Assembly: GCF_009730335.1 (NCBI RefSeq)
Contig: NZ_CP046315.1
Location: forward strand, 868,001-932,000
From: Schaalia odontolytica
GTDB taxonomy: Bacteria; Actinomycetota; Actinomycetes; Actinomycetales; Actinomycetaceae
Direction: 5' to 3'
Length of the DNA: 64,000 bases
The translations under genes and the position numbers were made by a program. Shown in pieces: positions 26,068-34,689 of this stretch; positions within the stretch are counted from its first letter, which is position 1; each line of letters starts with the position of its first letter. Under the pieces are notes generated by a model. That model was not told where the DNA came from. It saw only the letters and a program-made list of their open reading frames with translations, and searched no databases.

Positions 26068-26642
26068 TCGGCCTCGTCCTCAGCGCGCAGTCGCGGAACA
26101 GATGTCTTCTCAGGGTGAATACCCACCTTGTCGGCGTAAAACGCGCGGATGGCCTCCATGTCGGCGTGCACGTCGCCCGTCAGCTGGTACGTCGGGCCCC
26201 AGCCGAACGTGCGGGTGTTGCGGTCGATGAAGCCCAGCTGGATCGGCACGCCTGCCTCCATTGCGATGCGGTAGAAGCCGGACTTCCAGAAAACACGCGG
26301 CGATCGCGTGCCCTTCGGCGTGATGCACAGCGTGAAGGTGTCTGCCTCGCGGATGCGCTGGGCAACCTGCTCGACCAAGCCGTGCGAGGCGCTGCGCTCA
26401 ACGGCGACCGCGCCAATCTTTTTCACGAACCAGCCGAGCACCGGGGCCTTGACGACGGAATCCTTCACGAGGAACGAGAACGTGCGCCCAGACTTCCACA
26501 TGGAAATCGCCATGAAGACACCGTCCCAATTCGAGGTATGCGGGGCGCCGATGACGATGACCTTGTCCGGCAGGGGCTGCGTGGACAGCTTCCAGCGGGA
26601 AACAGACAGGTATGCGGACGCGATCGCGGAAGTGAGAGCCAT
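26064..26642 (-). CDS. 1-acylglycerol-3-phosphate O-acyltransferase family protein
   Basis: A 192-residue PlsC-like enzyme. GAPHTSNWDGVFM contains the HX4D catalytic motif. TLCITPKGTRSPRVFWKSGF is the block III equivalent of EGTRS, with the KSGF that follows it. GVPIQLGFIDRNTRTFGWGP is the block IV region. The protein has only a weak N-terminal hydrophobic part, so it is membrane-associated rather than multi-span. It would transfer an acyl chain to a lipid precursor, but the acceptor is uncertain. The start at ATG 26642 (MALTSAIASAYLSVSRW) has AAAGG at proper distance. Longer frames upstream overlap the mutarotase gene and have no family support. Confidence 0.85.
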   Translation of the reverse strand: MALTSAIASAYLSVSRWKLSTQPLPDKVIVIGAPHTSNWDGVFMAISMWKSGRTFSFLVKDSVVKAPVLGWFVKKIGAVAVERSASHGLVEQVAQRIREADTFTLCITPKGTRSPRVFWKSGFYRIAMEAGVPIQLGFIDRNTRTFGWGPTYQLTGDVHADMEAIRAFYADKVGIHPEKTSVPRLRAEDEAE

Positions 26643-26689
26643 GAGGGCCTTTCTGGTCGTAGCTGGAGCCAATCCTACCCGCGGGTCGG

Positions 26690-27544
26690 TCAGTCCAGCG
26701 TTTCCACGGCAAGGGTCTGCGTCATGATGTGGGGGTGCCCCGGCCACAGCGTCAGCGCGCGTTCGCGCACCGCCGCGGTTTCCACGCACACGAAGTTCTG
26801 CCACTCGCCCTCGCCGATGTCGCTCATCGTGGCCGCGCCCTGCGACCAGGGGTTCCACACGATCGTGGAGCCCGAACCGCTCTTGTCCACGATGATGCGT
26901 CGGCCCAGCTTCGGATCGACGACCTGGACCAGCTGGGTGGAGGTATAGACTCGGTCCGTCGGGCCGATAAAAGTCACGTCGCCGGTCTGGGTGGCGTAGC
27001 GCTCGCGGACCTTGTCGTAGTAGCGCTCTCTGTCCAGGCCCTCTACCGTCACGTCCTTGACGTCGCCGACGTGCAGGTAGGTGTGCAGGGCGGCCTCGAT
27101 AGCGAAGGGGTGGTCGTCCTCGTTTGTGAGGGTCAGGGTCGTGTTCAGCTCAGCCCCGGCGGTGATGTCCAGGCGCGCGCAGAAGGAGTGTGGGTAGAGG
27201 GCAGAGGTCTCGCCCGTGTGGTGCAGCTCGAAGGAGAACGAGGCTGGGGCGTCGTTCGCGGGTTGGGTGCTTCCCAGCAGCGTCCAGGGGCTCGTGCGGG
27301 CGAACCCGTGGGCACCCGCTCCCTGGCCGGGCCTCGTCGGGGAGTCGGTGGGGCTGCCGAACCAAGGCAGGCACAGGGGGATGCCGCCGCGGATCGCCTT
27401 CGTACCATCCAACACCGCGCGGGAGGACAGCCACAGGACATCCGGGTGACCCGCAGGACGCCACGACAACAGGTGCGCACCGAAGAGGGTGACAAGGGTC
27501 GAGGCTTTAGAAACGTCTGCGCTGAGCGTGGTGATGTCAGTCAT
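26690..27544 (-). CDS. D-hexose-6-phosphate mutarotase (aldose 1-epimerase fold)
   Basis: A 284-residue cytoplasmic protein. AHLLSWRPAGHPDVLWLSSR, GGIPLCLPWFG, GAHGFARTSPWTL, EAALHTYLHVGDV (catalytic His) and IVWNPWSQGA to CVETAAV follow the YeaD-type hexose-6-phosphate mutarotase pattern. The usual FGP is here FGS. The enzyme interconverts alpha and beta anomers of glucose 6-phosphate and related sugars. A TTAACT/TAACTG element six to seven bases before ATG 27544 could be a -10 of a leaderless transcript but fits the consensus less well. It is divergent from typA. Confidence 0.9.
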   Translation of the reverse strand: MTDITTLSADVSKASTLVTLFGAHLLSWRPAGHPDVLWLSSRAVLDGTKAIRGGIPLCLPWFGSPTDSPTRPGQGAGAHGFARTSPWTLLGSTQPANDAPASFSFELHHTGETSALYPHSFCARLDITAGAELNTTLTLTNEDDHPFAIEAALHTYLHVGDVKDVTVEGLDRERYYDKVRERYATQTGDVTFIGPTDRVYTSTQLVQVVDPKLGRRIIVDKSGSGSTIVWNPWSQGAATMSDIGEGEWQNFVCVETAAVRERALTLWPGHPHIMTQTLAVETLD

Positions 27545-27782
27545 ACAAGCCAGTTAACGTCATAGCTTGTGACCGAGCAAATAGACGGGCCGATGGTGCC
27601 TCACATCGCCGCCACGTGTCCACGACGTGGTGGAATTCGCAACACGGGGATCGTGTTGCCCCTCGTTCAGCCGATATTCTTAGAGTCGTATGTGCGTGAA
27701 ATCGGTTCGAACCGGTTGTGTCTGCGGCTTCCATGCCCCCCTCACACGCATAAATCTGTATCCACATTTGAGGAGTCCACAT

Positions 27783-29702
27783 ATGTCCACGCGTCCCGAC
27801 CTGCGAAATGTTGCCATCGTCGCGCACGTCGATCATGGCAAGACCACGCTGGTTGACGCAATGCTCTGGCAGTCCGGAGCGTTCTCCGAGCGTGACACGG
27901 TTGAAAAGACCGGCGAGCGCGTCATGGACTCCGGCGACCTTGAGCGTGAGAAGGGCATCACCATTCTCGCCAAGAACACCGCCGTCCACTACACCGGCCC
28001 CGCCGCACAGGCCCTGGGTCTCAAGGATGGCGTCATCATCAACGTTATCGACACCCCCGGCCACGCCGACTTCGGTGGTGAGGTCGAGCGAGGCCTGTCG
28101 ATGGTCGACGGCGTCGTCCTCATGGTCGATGCTTCCGAGGGCCCGCTCCCGCAGACCCGCTTCGTGCTGCGTAAGGCCCTCCAGGCCCACCTGCCCGTCA
28201 TCGTCGTCGTCAACAAGGTAGACCGTCCCGACTCGCGTATCGAAGAGGTCGTCTCGGAGACGACCGACCTGCTCCTGTCGCTGGGCGAGGACCTCATGAA
28301 CGAAGGTATCGACATCGACGTGGACTCCCTCATGGACGTCCCCGTCGTCTACGCCTCCGCTAAGGCCGGTAAGTGCTCGCTGGAAAACCCCGGCGACGGC
28401 CAGCTGCCCACCGAGAACCTCGAGCCCCTGTTCGAGACCATCCTGAACCGTATCCCCGGCCCCACCTACGACGAGGACATGCCGCTGCAGGCCCACGTCA
28501 CCAACCTGGACGCCTCCCCGTTCCTGGGCCGTCTCGCCCTGCTGCGCATCCACAACGGCACCCTGAAGAAGGGCGCTGACGTGGGACTGGCGCGCCACGA
28601 CGGCACCATCCAGCGCGTCCACATCTCCGAGCTGCTGGCCACCGAGGGCCTCGAGCGCGTGTCCACCGACTCCGCCGCCCCCGGGGATATCGTTGCCGTC
28701 GCCGGCATCGAAGACATCATGATCGGCGAGTCCCTCGTCGACCTCGAGGATCCGCGTCCCCTGCCGCTCATCACGGTGGACGACCCGGCCATCTCCATGA
28801 CCATCGGCATCAACACTTCGCCCATGGCCGGCCGCGTCAAGGGCGCTAAGGTCACGGCCCGCCAGGTTAAGGACCGCCTCGACCGCGAGCTCATCGGCAA
28901 CGTGTCCCTGAAGGTTCTGCCCACCGAGCGCCCCGACGCCTGGGAGGTCCAGGGCCGTGGCGAGCTCGCCCTGGCGATCCTGGTGGAGCAGATGCGCCGC
29001 GAGGGCTTTGAGCTCACCGTCGGCAAGCCGCAGGTTGTCACCAAGGAGATCGACGGCGTGCTCAGCGAGCCCATGGAGCGCATGACGATCGACATCCCCG
29101 AGGAGTACCTGGGCGCCGTCACGCAGCTCATGGCCGCCCGCAAGGGCCGCATGGAGACCATGGCGAACCACGGTTCGGGCTGGATCCGCCTTGAGTTCGT
29201 GGTTCCCGCCCGAGGCCTCATCGGCTTCCGTACGCGGTTCCTCACCGAAACGCGCGGTACCGGCATCGCCTCGTCCATCTCCGAGGGTTACGCCCCCTGG
29301 CAGGGCTCCATCGAGCAGCGCCTCACCGGCTCCCTCGTCGCTGACCGCGCTGGCCAAGCCACCCCGTACGCGATGACGAACCTGCAGGAGCGTGGCTCCT
29401 TCATCGTCGAGCCCTCCTCCGAGGTCTACGAGGGCCAGGTTGTGGGCGAAAACCCGCGCGGCGAGGACATGGACGTGAACATCTGCCGCGAGAAGAAGCA
29501 GACGAACACGCGTAGTGCGACCGCCGACGTGTACGAGTCGCTGACCCCCTCGCGTAAGCTGACCCTCGAGGAGTCCCTCGAGTTCGCGGCCAACGACGAG
29601 TGCGTCGAGGTCACGCCCGAGGCCGTGCGCGTGCGCAAGGTCGTCCTGGACGCCCAGGAGCGTTTCAAGATCGCCGCTCGCGAGCGCCGTGCCAACCGCT
29701 GA
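27783..29702 (+). CDS. typA: Translational GTPase TypA/BipA
   Basis: A 639-residue EF-G-like GTPase that binds the ribosome and supports assembly and stress adaptation. AIVAHVDHGKTTLVDAML is the G1 region with the P-loop, EREKGITI the switch I Thr-containing G2, DTPGHADFGGEVERGLSMVD the G3, and VVNKVDRPD the G4. The middle has the domain II barrel. GRGELALAILVEQMRREGFE and ERMTIDIPEEYLGAVTQLMA are the domain III/V signature, and the C-terminal KKQTNTRSATADVYESLTP is BipA-specific. The start at ATG 27783 has GAGGAG seven bases upstream. The earlier in-frame ATG at 27690 adds 31 non-conserved residues. Expression is probably strong, given its codon use. Confidence 0.96.
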   Translation: MSTRPDLRNVAIVAHVDHGKTTLVDAMLWQSGAFSERDTVEKTGERVMDSGDLEREKGITILAKNTAVHYTGPAAQALGLKDGVIINVIDTPGHADFGGEVERGLSMVDGVVLMVDASEGPLPQTRFVLRKALQAHLPVIVVVNKVDRPDSRIEEVVSETTDLLLSLGEDLMNEGIDIDVDSLMDVPVVYASAKAGKCSLENPGDGQLPTENLEPLFETILNRIPGPTYDEDMPLQAHVTNLDASPFLGRLALLRIHNGTLKKGADVGLARHDGTIQRVHISELLATEGLERVSTDSAAPGDIVAVAGIEDIMIGESLVDLEDPRPLPLITVDDPAISMTIGINTSPMAGRVKGAKVTARQVKDRLDRELIGNVSLKVLPTERPDAWEVQGRGELALAILVEQMRREGFELTVGKPQVVTKEIDGVLSEPMERMTIDIPEEYLGAVTQLMAARKGRMETMANHGSGWIRLEFVVPARGLIGFRTRFLTETRGTGIASSISEGYAPWQGSIEQRLTGSLVADRAGQATPYAMTNLQERGSFIVEPSSEVYEGQVVGENPRGEDMDVNICREKKQTNTRSATADVYESLTPSRKLTLEESLEFAANDECVEVTPEAVRVRKVVLDAQERFKIAARERRANR

Positions 29703-29724
29703 ACCGCGCCTGCTTCCCCGCTCG

Positions 29725-30051
29725 CTAGATGGTGGGCGGGGGAGGTACGCGCTTGCCCGTCACCATCGTGCGGGCATCCACGCGAACCGGCCCGCGCCTC
29801 GTCGCGACCGTGACGTGCGTGGGGGCCACCTCGAGCGCCTCTCCCAGAGCGTCGTGTAGGCCGTCTGCCAGACGGTAGCGGATGACGATCCTCTCGCCGA
29901 CCGCGAAGCTCATCCACGGCAGCTGGGGAATTGCGCCAGGCGCGCGTGTGGAAAATTCCTTGCGCGCCCCTTCGGTCTCGGTGTGCTGAATCGGCGTATT
30001 CTCGCCGCTCGCAGCGCTGTCGGGGACGCGGGGTGACTCGGGGCTGCTCAT
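29725..30051 (-). CDS. Small SH3-like protein (DUF6725-type)
   Basis: A 108-residue protein with a disordered N-terminal 45 residues and a C-terminal beta barrel: MSFAVGERIVIRYRLADG, DALGEALEVAPTHVTVATRR, GPVRVDARTMVTGKRVPPPP. The barrel resembles the small domain found at the N-terminus of some actinobacterial GNAT proteins (Rv0428c-like) and annotated as DUF6725 when alone. No enzymatic residues are seen. The start lies six bases after a TATTAT box, so it is probably leaderless. It is divergent from the ferredoxin gene. Confidence 0.6.
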   Translation of the reverse strand: MSSPESPRVPDSAASGENTPIQHTETEGARKEFSTRAPGAIPQLPWMSFAVGERIVIRYRLADGLHDALGEALEVAPTHVTVATRRGPVRVDARTMVTGKRVPPPPTI

Positions 30052-30057
30052 ACGTGA

Positions 30058-30063
30058 ATAATA
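30058..30063 (-). promoter_or_regulatory. -10 box of the DUF6725-type gene, leaderless layout
   Basis: On the minus strand TATTAT is followed by TCACGT and ATG at 30051. Confidence 0.6.
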
Positions 30064-30103
30064 GAATCAACGAGTCTTTAGAACTGACCAGGAGGAACGT
30101 CTC

Positions 30104-30445
30104 ATGACCTACGTCATCGCGCAGCCCTGCGTGGACGTCAAGGATCGCGCATGCGTGGACGAGTGCCCCGTCGACTGCATCTACGAGGGTGCCCGTTCGC
30201 TCTACATCCACCCCGAGGAGTGCGTCGACTGCGGTGCATGCGAGCCCGTGTGCCCGACCGAGGCCATCTTCTACGAGGACGACCTGCCCTCCGAGTGGTC
30301 CGACTACCTGCGCGCCAACGTCGACTTCTTCAACGATCTGGGTAGCCCCGGTGGCGCCCAGAAGACCGGCGTCCAGGACTTCGACGATCCGATGATTGCC
30401 GCGCTGCCGCCTCAGAATGAGGAATGGAAGGCCGAAAATCTCTGA
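30104..30445 (+). CDS. fdxA: Ferredoxin FdxA (3Fe-4S/4Fe-4S type)
   Basis: A 113-residue electron carrier. The first cluster site has C9 in AQPCVDVKDRACVDECPVDC, and the second is CVDCGACEPVCPTEAIFYED. This spacing and the C-terminal extension (EWSDYLRANVDFFNDLGSPG) match the actinobacterial FdxA group, which carries two Fe-S clusters and works at low potential. GGAGGAACG precedes the start. The fdxA-dapC order with dapD opposite is conserved in many actinobacteria and aids the identification of both neighbours. Confidence 0.95.
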   Translation: MTYVIAQPCVDVKDRACVDECPVDCIYEGARSLYIHPEECVDCGACEPVCPTEAIFYEDDLPSEWSDYLRANVDFFNDLGSPGGAQKTGVQDFDDPMIAALPPQNEEWKAENL

Positions 30446-30452
30446 CAGTCGA

Positions 30453-30458
30453 TAGGGT
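30453..30458 (+). promoter_or_regulatory. -10 box of dapC, leaderless layout
   Basis: TAGGGT is followed by AGGGGT and ATG 30465. The only purine-rich stretch is one base from the start, too close to act as a ribosome-binding site, so leaderless translation is likely even though fdxA is only 19 bases upstream. Confidence 0.6.
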
Positions 30459-30464
30459 AGGGGT

Positions 30465-31655
30465 ATGACAACGATCCTTCCTCGCCCTCTTGACCTGCCC
30501 GAATTCCCCTGGGATCAGCTGGCGCCCGCCAAGGCGCGCGCCACTGAACATCCCGGGGGAATTTGCGATCTGAGCGTCGGAACTCCGGTCGACGACACCC
30601 CGGCGTTCATCCGCGAGGCACTCGCCGACGCTTCCAACGCGCACGGCTACCCGACGGTGATCGGAACCGCCGAGGTGCGAGACGCGATCCTCGCATGGGG
30701 ACAGCGCCGAGGCATGGTCGATGTCGGCCACGGTGGCGTCATCCCAACGATCGGGTCGAAGGAAGCTGTCGCCTGGATTCCCGCCCTGCTGGGCGTGCGC
30801 CCCGGCGACATGGTCCTCGTGCCCGAGGTCGCCTACCCGACCTACGACATTGGTGCCCGCCTGGCCGGTGCCACCCCCGTCGCTGTCGACCCGACGAATC
30901 CTGACGCCTGGCCCGAGGCCACCCTCGTCTACCTGAACTCCCCGGGCAACCCCGACGGGCACGTCATGAGCAAGGACAAGCTGCGCGCGGTCGTCGCCTG
31001 GGCGCGCTCCCACGGCGCCGTCGTCGTCTCCGACGAGTGCTACGCGGCCCTGCCCTGGTCGGAGCCCTACGTGAGCGAGGGCGTGCCCTCCCTGCTCGAT
31101 ACGGACGTGTGCGATGGCGACGCGAGCGGCCTCCTCGTCCTGTACTCGCTGTCCAAGCAGTCGAACCTCGCAGGCTACCGCGGTGCCCTCATCTATGGTG
31201 ACCCCGCGCTGGTCGCACCAATCGTTAGCGTGCGCAAGCATTCCGGACTCATGGTGCCCGCCCCCGTCCAGCACGCGATGGCGGTTGCCCTCCGCGACAC
31301 CGAACACGTGGAACGCCAGCGCAGCGTCTACGCCGCGCGTCGCGCGCTCCTCCTCGAGGCGCTGACCGACGCCGGCCTCGACGTCGACCCCGACACGGCG
31401 GCCGGCCTGTACCTGTGGGTCTCGGACCGCGCGAATCCGACCGACTCGTGGGCCCTCGTGAATCGCCTGGCCGAGCTCGGCATCCTCGTGGCGCCCGGCG
31501 ACTTCTACGGCACGGCAGCCCACGGGCGTGTCCGTGTGGCCCTCACCGCCACCGACGAGCGTATTCAGGCCGCAGCGAGCCGCATTCGCGAGGCCTGGGC
31601 GGCCCCGGCCTCGTTGGTGAGAAGACTCAGTTCGACGCGTGCAGCGCGTCGTTGA
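30465..31655 (+). CDS. dapC: Succinyldiaminopimelate transaminase DapC
   Basis: A 396-residue fold type I PLP aminotransferase that converts N-succinyl-2-amino-6-ketopimelate to N-succinyl-L,L-diaminopimelate for lysine and peptidoglycan. [30 protein letters not shown] and [13 protein letters not shown] lead to [23 protein letters not shown] and the PLP-Lys motif [13 protein letters not shown] (Lys near 231), then [14 protein letters not shown]. The assignment to DapC rather than another class I aminotransferase rests on its neighbours fdxA and dapD. The last nine codons overlap the 3' end of dapD on the opposite strand, and the tail [12 protein letters not shown] is not conserved-looking. 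One copy of the 12-base word lies inside the 3' end (31603-31614). Confidence 0.9.
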   Translation: MTTILPRPLDLPEFPWDQLAPAKARATEHPGGICDLSVGTPVDDTPAFIREALADASNAHGYPTVIGTAEVRDAILAWGQRRGMVDVGHGGVIPTIGSKEAVAWIPALLGVRPGDMVLVPEVAYPTYDIGARLAGATPVAVDPTNPDAWPEATLVYLNSPGNPDGHVMSKDKLRAVVAWARSHGAVVVSDECYAALPWSEPYVSEGVPSLLDTDVCDGDASGLLVLYSLSKQSNLAGYRGALIYGDPALVAPIVSVRKHSGLMVPAPVQHAMAVALRDTEHVERQRSVYAARRALLLEALTDAGLDVDPDTAAGLYLWVSDRANPTDSWALVNRLAELGILVAPGDFYGTAAHGRVRVALTATDERIQAAASRIREAWAAPASLVRRLSSTRAARR

Positions 31656-32583
31656 GCTCGATACCCACGATGCCTGCGCGGGCGATGGCCTCGATGCGGC
31701 CCGTCTGGGAGTTGCGGCGGAACAGGATGTTCGATGCGCCCGACAGCTCGCGTGCGGCAACCGTGCGCGGCTCGGCCTCGCCGGAAGAATCGATGAGCGT
31801 GACCTTCGCTCCGGCGGTCACGTACAGTCCGGCCTCGACGACGCAGTCGTCGCCGAGCGCGATGCCCAGGCCCGAGTTTGCGCCCAGCAGGCAGCGCTCG
31901 CCCAGGCGCACACGCTGCTTGCCGCCGCCCGAGAGGGTGCCCATCGTGGAGGCGCCGCCGCCCACATCAGAGCCATCGCCAATGACGACGCCCTGCGAGA
32001 CGCGGCCCTCGACCATCGAGCGGCCCAGCGTGCCCGCGTTGAAGTTGACGAAGCCGGCGTGCATGACGGTCGTGCCCTCGGACAGGTAGGCGCCCAGGCG
32101 CACGCGCGTGCCGTCGGCGATGCGAACGCCGGAGGGCAGGACGTAGTTGACCATCGGCGGGAACTTGTCGACGCCCTGCACGGTCACGGGGTGACCGTCG
32201 CGAGCGCGCAGGCGCAGGCGGGTGGCCTCGAAGTCGGCGACGGCGCACGGGCCTGCATCCGTCCATACGACGTTGGGCAGCACCGCGAAGATGCCGTCCA
32301 GGTTGATCGTGTTGGGCTTCACCAGACGGTGGGAAAGCAGGTGCAGTCGCAGGTAGGCGTCCTCCGTCGAGGCGGGGGCTTCCTGCAGGTCAATCGTCGT
32401 GGTCACGACGACGGTGCGCGCGCGGCGCGCGTCATCGACGCGCTCCAGCACGGACAGCGAGGTCGCCAGCTCCTCGTCGGTCCCGGGATCGCCCAGGTGT
32501 GGGGCGGGGTACCACGTGTCGAGTGTCGTGCCGTCCAGAGTGATCGTTGCGAGGCCGATGCCCCATGCAGTGCTGTTGTCCAT
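31627..32583 (-). CDS. dapD: Tetrahydrodipicolinate N-succinyltransferase DapD
   Basis: A 318-residue trimeric left-handed beta-helix enzyme that succinylates tetrahydrodipicolinate, the step before Dap[41 protein letters not shown] and [20 protein letters not shown] followed by GKQRVRLG are hallmarks of the actinobacterial DapD form. The hexapeptide coil and the [20 protein letters not shown] cap are intact. The start at ATG 32583 ([14 protein letters not shown]) lies six bases after TACTGT. The upstream extension in the same frame is not conserved. Its 3' end overlaps dapC by 29 bp, tail to tail. Confidence 0.93.
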   Translation of the reverse strand: MDNSTAWGIGLATITLDGTTLDTWYPAPHLGDPGTDEELATSLSVLERVDDARRARTVVVTTTIDLQEAPASTEDAYLRLHLLSHRLVKPNTINLDGIFAVLPNVVWTDAGPCAVADFEATRLRLRARDGHPVTVQGVDKFPPMVNYVLPSGVRIADGTRVRLGAYLSEGTTVMHAGFVNFNAGTLGRSMVEGRVSQGVVIGDGSDVGGGASTMGTLSGGGKQRVRLGERCLLGANSGLGIALGDDCVVEAGLYVTAGAKVTLIDSSGEAEPRTVAARELSGASNILFRRNSQTGRIEAIARAGIVGIELNDALHASN

Positions 32584-32589
32584 GCCCCT

Positions 32590-32595
32590 ACAGTA
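32590..32595 (-). promoter_or_regulatory. -10 box of dapD, leaderless layout
   Basis: On the minus strand TACTGT is followed by AGGGGC and ATG at 32583. Confidence 0.6.
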
Positions 32596-32627
32596 CGGGG
32601 CATGGTGGGGGTGATTGGCGCCGAAAC

Positions 32628-33335
32628 TCAGGGGCGCGGCGCATCCCACAGGTCCGGCCAGAACACCCCAAGCTCGGTGGCCATGGAGCGCAGCAGCGGC
32701 AACGAGATGCCGACGACCGAGTGATAATCGCCCGTCACACCCTCGATGAAGGGGCCGCCCAGTCCATCCACCGTGAAGGACCCTGCCACGTGCAGGGGCT
32801 CGCCGGTGGCGACGTATGCGTCGATCTCAGCATCCGAGATGTCCCCGAAGTGGACCTGGGTCGAGGCGGAGCGGGTGACGGTTGCGGTGATCGTGCGTTC
32901 GTGCCTCTGGTCGTCATCCGACGAGGCCGGGGCGAGGATCGCGGCCGAGTGGCCCGTCCATAGGGTGGCGCTCGTGCGGCGCATGGCGCGGATGCGCTCG
33001 CGGGCTACGTCGGGGGTGTGGGGCTTGCCGAGCATCTGGCCGTCGATCTCGAGCATGGAGTCGCAGCCAACGACGAGGACGGTCTCGTCCTCGGGTAGTT
33101 CGGCGTTGGTGCCGGGCGTACTCAGGGCTTTGCAAACGTCGGCACACTTGGCTGCGGCGAGCGCTGCAACTTCGTCCGCCGGGGTGGTCGTGCATCCCGA
33201 GAATGCGCGCCCGCCGGGCAGCGCAGCGAGGACGGCGTCCTCATCAACGGTGGAAACCTGGATGATCGGTGTGATGCCCGCCGCAATGAGTGTTGCGCGG
33301 CGGGCCGGGGATGCAGAGGCAAGAACAAGGCGCAT
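32628..33335 (-). CDS. maf: Maf-like nucleoside triphosphate pyrophosphatase
   Basis: A 235-residue house-cleaning pyrophosphatase of the ITPase-like fold. [19 protein letters not shown] is the family opening (SxSPRR loop). [20 protein letters not shown] is the catalytic Asp/Lys region, and [20 protein letters not shown] with [14 protein letters not shown] completes it. It hydrolyses dTTP/UTP or modified nucleotides to monophosphates. An insertion around [12 protein letters not shown] makes it longer than many homologues, and one 12-base word (32921-32932) encodes part of it. ATG 33335 is chosen because it starts at [15 protein letters not shown] lies six bases upstream, one base off the leaderless -10 pattern. 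Confidence 0.92.
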   Translation of the reverse strand: MRLVLASASPARRATLIAAGITPIIQVSTVDEDAVLAALPGGRAFSGCTTTPADEVAALAAAKCADVCKALSTPGTNAELPEDETVLVVGCDSMLEIDGQMLGKPHTPDVARERIRAMRRTSATLWTGHSAAILAPASSDDDQRHERTITATVTRSASTQVHFGDISDAEIDAYVATGEPLHVAGSFTVDGLGGPFIEGVTGDYHSVVGISLPLLRSMATELGVFWPDLWDAPRP

Positions 33336-33470
33336 AGGGACATTGTGGACCATCGTGCGAGAAGCGTGTAGACAAACTGAAATTAATTGCAAGATGGAGG
33401 GTTTTCGCAGGTAAACGTGCAAAACGCTGGTGAAAAACTCATCAGACTACTACACTTGTCTACGTACGAG

Positions 33471-33489
33471 GTCACAATCTCGATGTGAC
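33471..33489. promoter_or_regulatory. Dyad upstream of the adenylate cyclase gene
   Basis: GTCACA-N7-TGTGAC is a perfect 6-bp inverted repeat about 75 bases before the cyclase start. A TTGAAA (33491-33496) follows directly. The half-sites are in the opposite order to a CRP box, so another regulator is more likely. Confidence 0.4.
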
Positions 33490-33561
33490 TTTGAAAAGTG
33501 ATCTGATATACCGTTACCCGCTGATGTGGTGTTGAGTCAGCCCAAAGAGGAGGGATTTGCG

Positions 33562-34596
33562 ATGGATGAGCACGCGGCTTCGTCCCCTGCAACTCCTGAT
33601 GAACTGACCGCAACAAGCTACGTTCCCCAGCTTCTCGGTGGTCATCTGATGTATTCGGCCCGCGATCTCGCGGAGATGACGAATACGCCTATCGAGCGCG
33701 TTTTTCGTTTCTGGATTGCCCTTGGCTTTCAGGCTCCCACCGCAGACGACAAGGTGTTCTCTCAGCGCGACCTGGAAGTTTTCAGTCGCTGGCACGACCT
33801 CGTCGAATCCGGTGGCATTGACACGGCAACCTCGCGCTCTCTCCTGCGTGCCAACGCTCACCTGGCCGATCGCCTTGCCCTGTGGCAGTTCGAAGCGCTG
33901 GTCGAGGATTCAATGCGTCGTCTGATGCTTGATGACACGACGGCCCGCATGTACGTGCTGGACCATATGCGCGAGTACATCGACGTCTTCCAGGAGATGT
34001 TCACATACGCCTGGCGGCGTCAGCTCGAGGCAACCCTGTCCCGTTTTGATCGCGAGGTGTCCCAGCGTGGGCACGAGGAGCGGCATAACCGATTCCCGCT
34101 CAACCGCTGCCTCGGCTTTGTCGACATGGTGTCCTACACGTCGTCCTCGACCATCCTCGGTGATGCCCTCGTGGGTCTCATTGAACGCTTCGAGGAGGAG
34201 AGCCGTAACGCTGTCATCGAGGAGGGGGGGCGCGTCGTCAAGATGATCGGTGACGCCGTCCTCTACATCGCCGATGACCTGCCGACCGGTCTGCGCGTGG
34301 CCACTGCCCTCATCGAGAGGCTGAACGCCGACGATGAGATGCTGCCCGTTCGAGCATCCTTCGTGCGCGGAGACGTCTTCTCGCGATCGGGTGACGTCTT
34401 CGGACCCACGGTGAACCTCGCGTCTCGCCTCGTGGACATTGCTCCGGTGGGTAAGATCCTCACCGATCCGACCACGGCTGCCGCCATTGCTGCCGGTGAG
34501 GTCGGCGACGGGTACGAACTCGAAGAGTTCCCAACCGCGGACTTGCGCGGTTTCGGCCCTGTCTCGCCGTACCTGCTCTCAAGCGTTGTTAAATAA
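33562..34596 (+). CDS. Class III adenylate cyclase with N-terminal regulatory domain
   Basis: A 344-residue soluble cyclase producing cAMP from ATP. Residues about 1-165 are helical (HLMYSARDLAEMTNTPIERV, RVFRFWIALGF), resembling the autoinhibitory, pH-responsive domain of Rv1264-type cyclases. The catalytic domain begins near 170: FVDMVSYTSS supplies the first metal Asp, GGRVVKMIGDAVLYI the adenine-selecting Lys and second Asp, and GPTVNLASRLVDIA the transition-state Asn and Arg. All canonical residues are present, so it should be active as a dimer. AGAGGAGGG precedes ATG 33562. The response regulator gene follows 93 bases later, after a hairpin. Confidence 0.9.
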   Translation: MDEHAASSPATPDELTATSYVPQLLGGHLMYSARDLAEMTNTPIERVFRFWIALGFQAPTADDKVFSQRDLEVFSRWHDLVESGGIDTATSRSLLRANAHLADRLALWQFEALVEDSMRRLMLDDTTARMYVLDHMREYIDVFQEMFTYAWRRQLEATLSRFDREVSQRGHEERHNRFPLNRCLGFVDMVSYTSSSTILGDALVGLIERFEEESRNAVIEEGGRVVKMIGDAVLYIADDLPTGLRVATALIERLNADDEMLPVRASFVRGDVFSRSGDVFGPTVNLASRLVDIAPVGKILTDPTTAAAIAAGEVGDGYELEEFPTADLRGFGPVSPYLLSSVVK

Positions 34597-34622
34597 CGTG
34601 CATCTCGCAGTGTGAACGAGTG

Positions 34623-34649
34623 CTTGACCGGCCCGCATAACGGGTCAAG
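34623..34649 (+). terminator. Hairpin between the cyclase and the response regulator
   Basis: CTTGACC, 13 bases, GGTCAAG: a perfect 7-bp stem. No T-run follows, so it may be a weak terminator of the cyclase gene or an operator of the promoter at 34678. Confidence 0.4.
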
Positions 34650-34677
34650 AACGGTGCAAGTTTTGGTTCAGAATTGC

Positions 34678-34683
34678 TAAGAT
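34678..34683 (+). promoter_or_regulatory. Extended -10 promoter of the response regulator, leaderless layout
   Basis: TGCTAAGAT is an extended -10, and TAAGAT is followed by GTAAGC and GTG 34690. No purine-rich ribosome-binding site is present, which supports leaderless initiation. Confidence 0.7.
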
Positions 34684-34689
34684 GTAAGC

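Noticed and set aside
33471-33489. CRP/cAMP receptor binding site before the adenylate cyclase gene
   Set aside because: CRP boxes read TGTGA-N6-TCACA. Here the half-sites are in the reverse order (TCACA then TGTGA) with N7.
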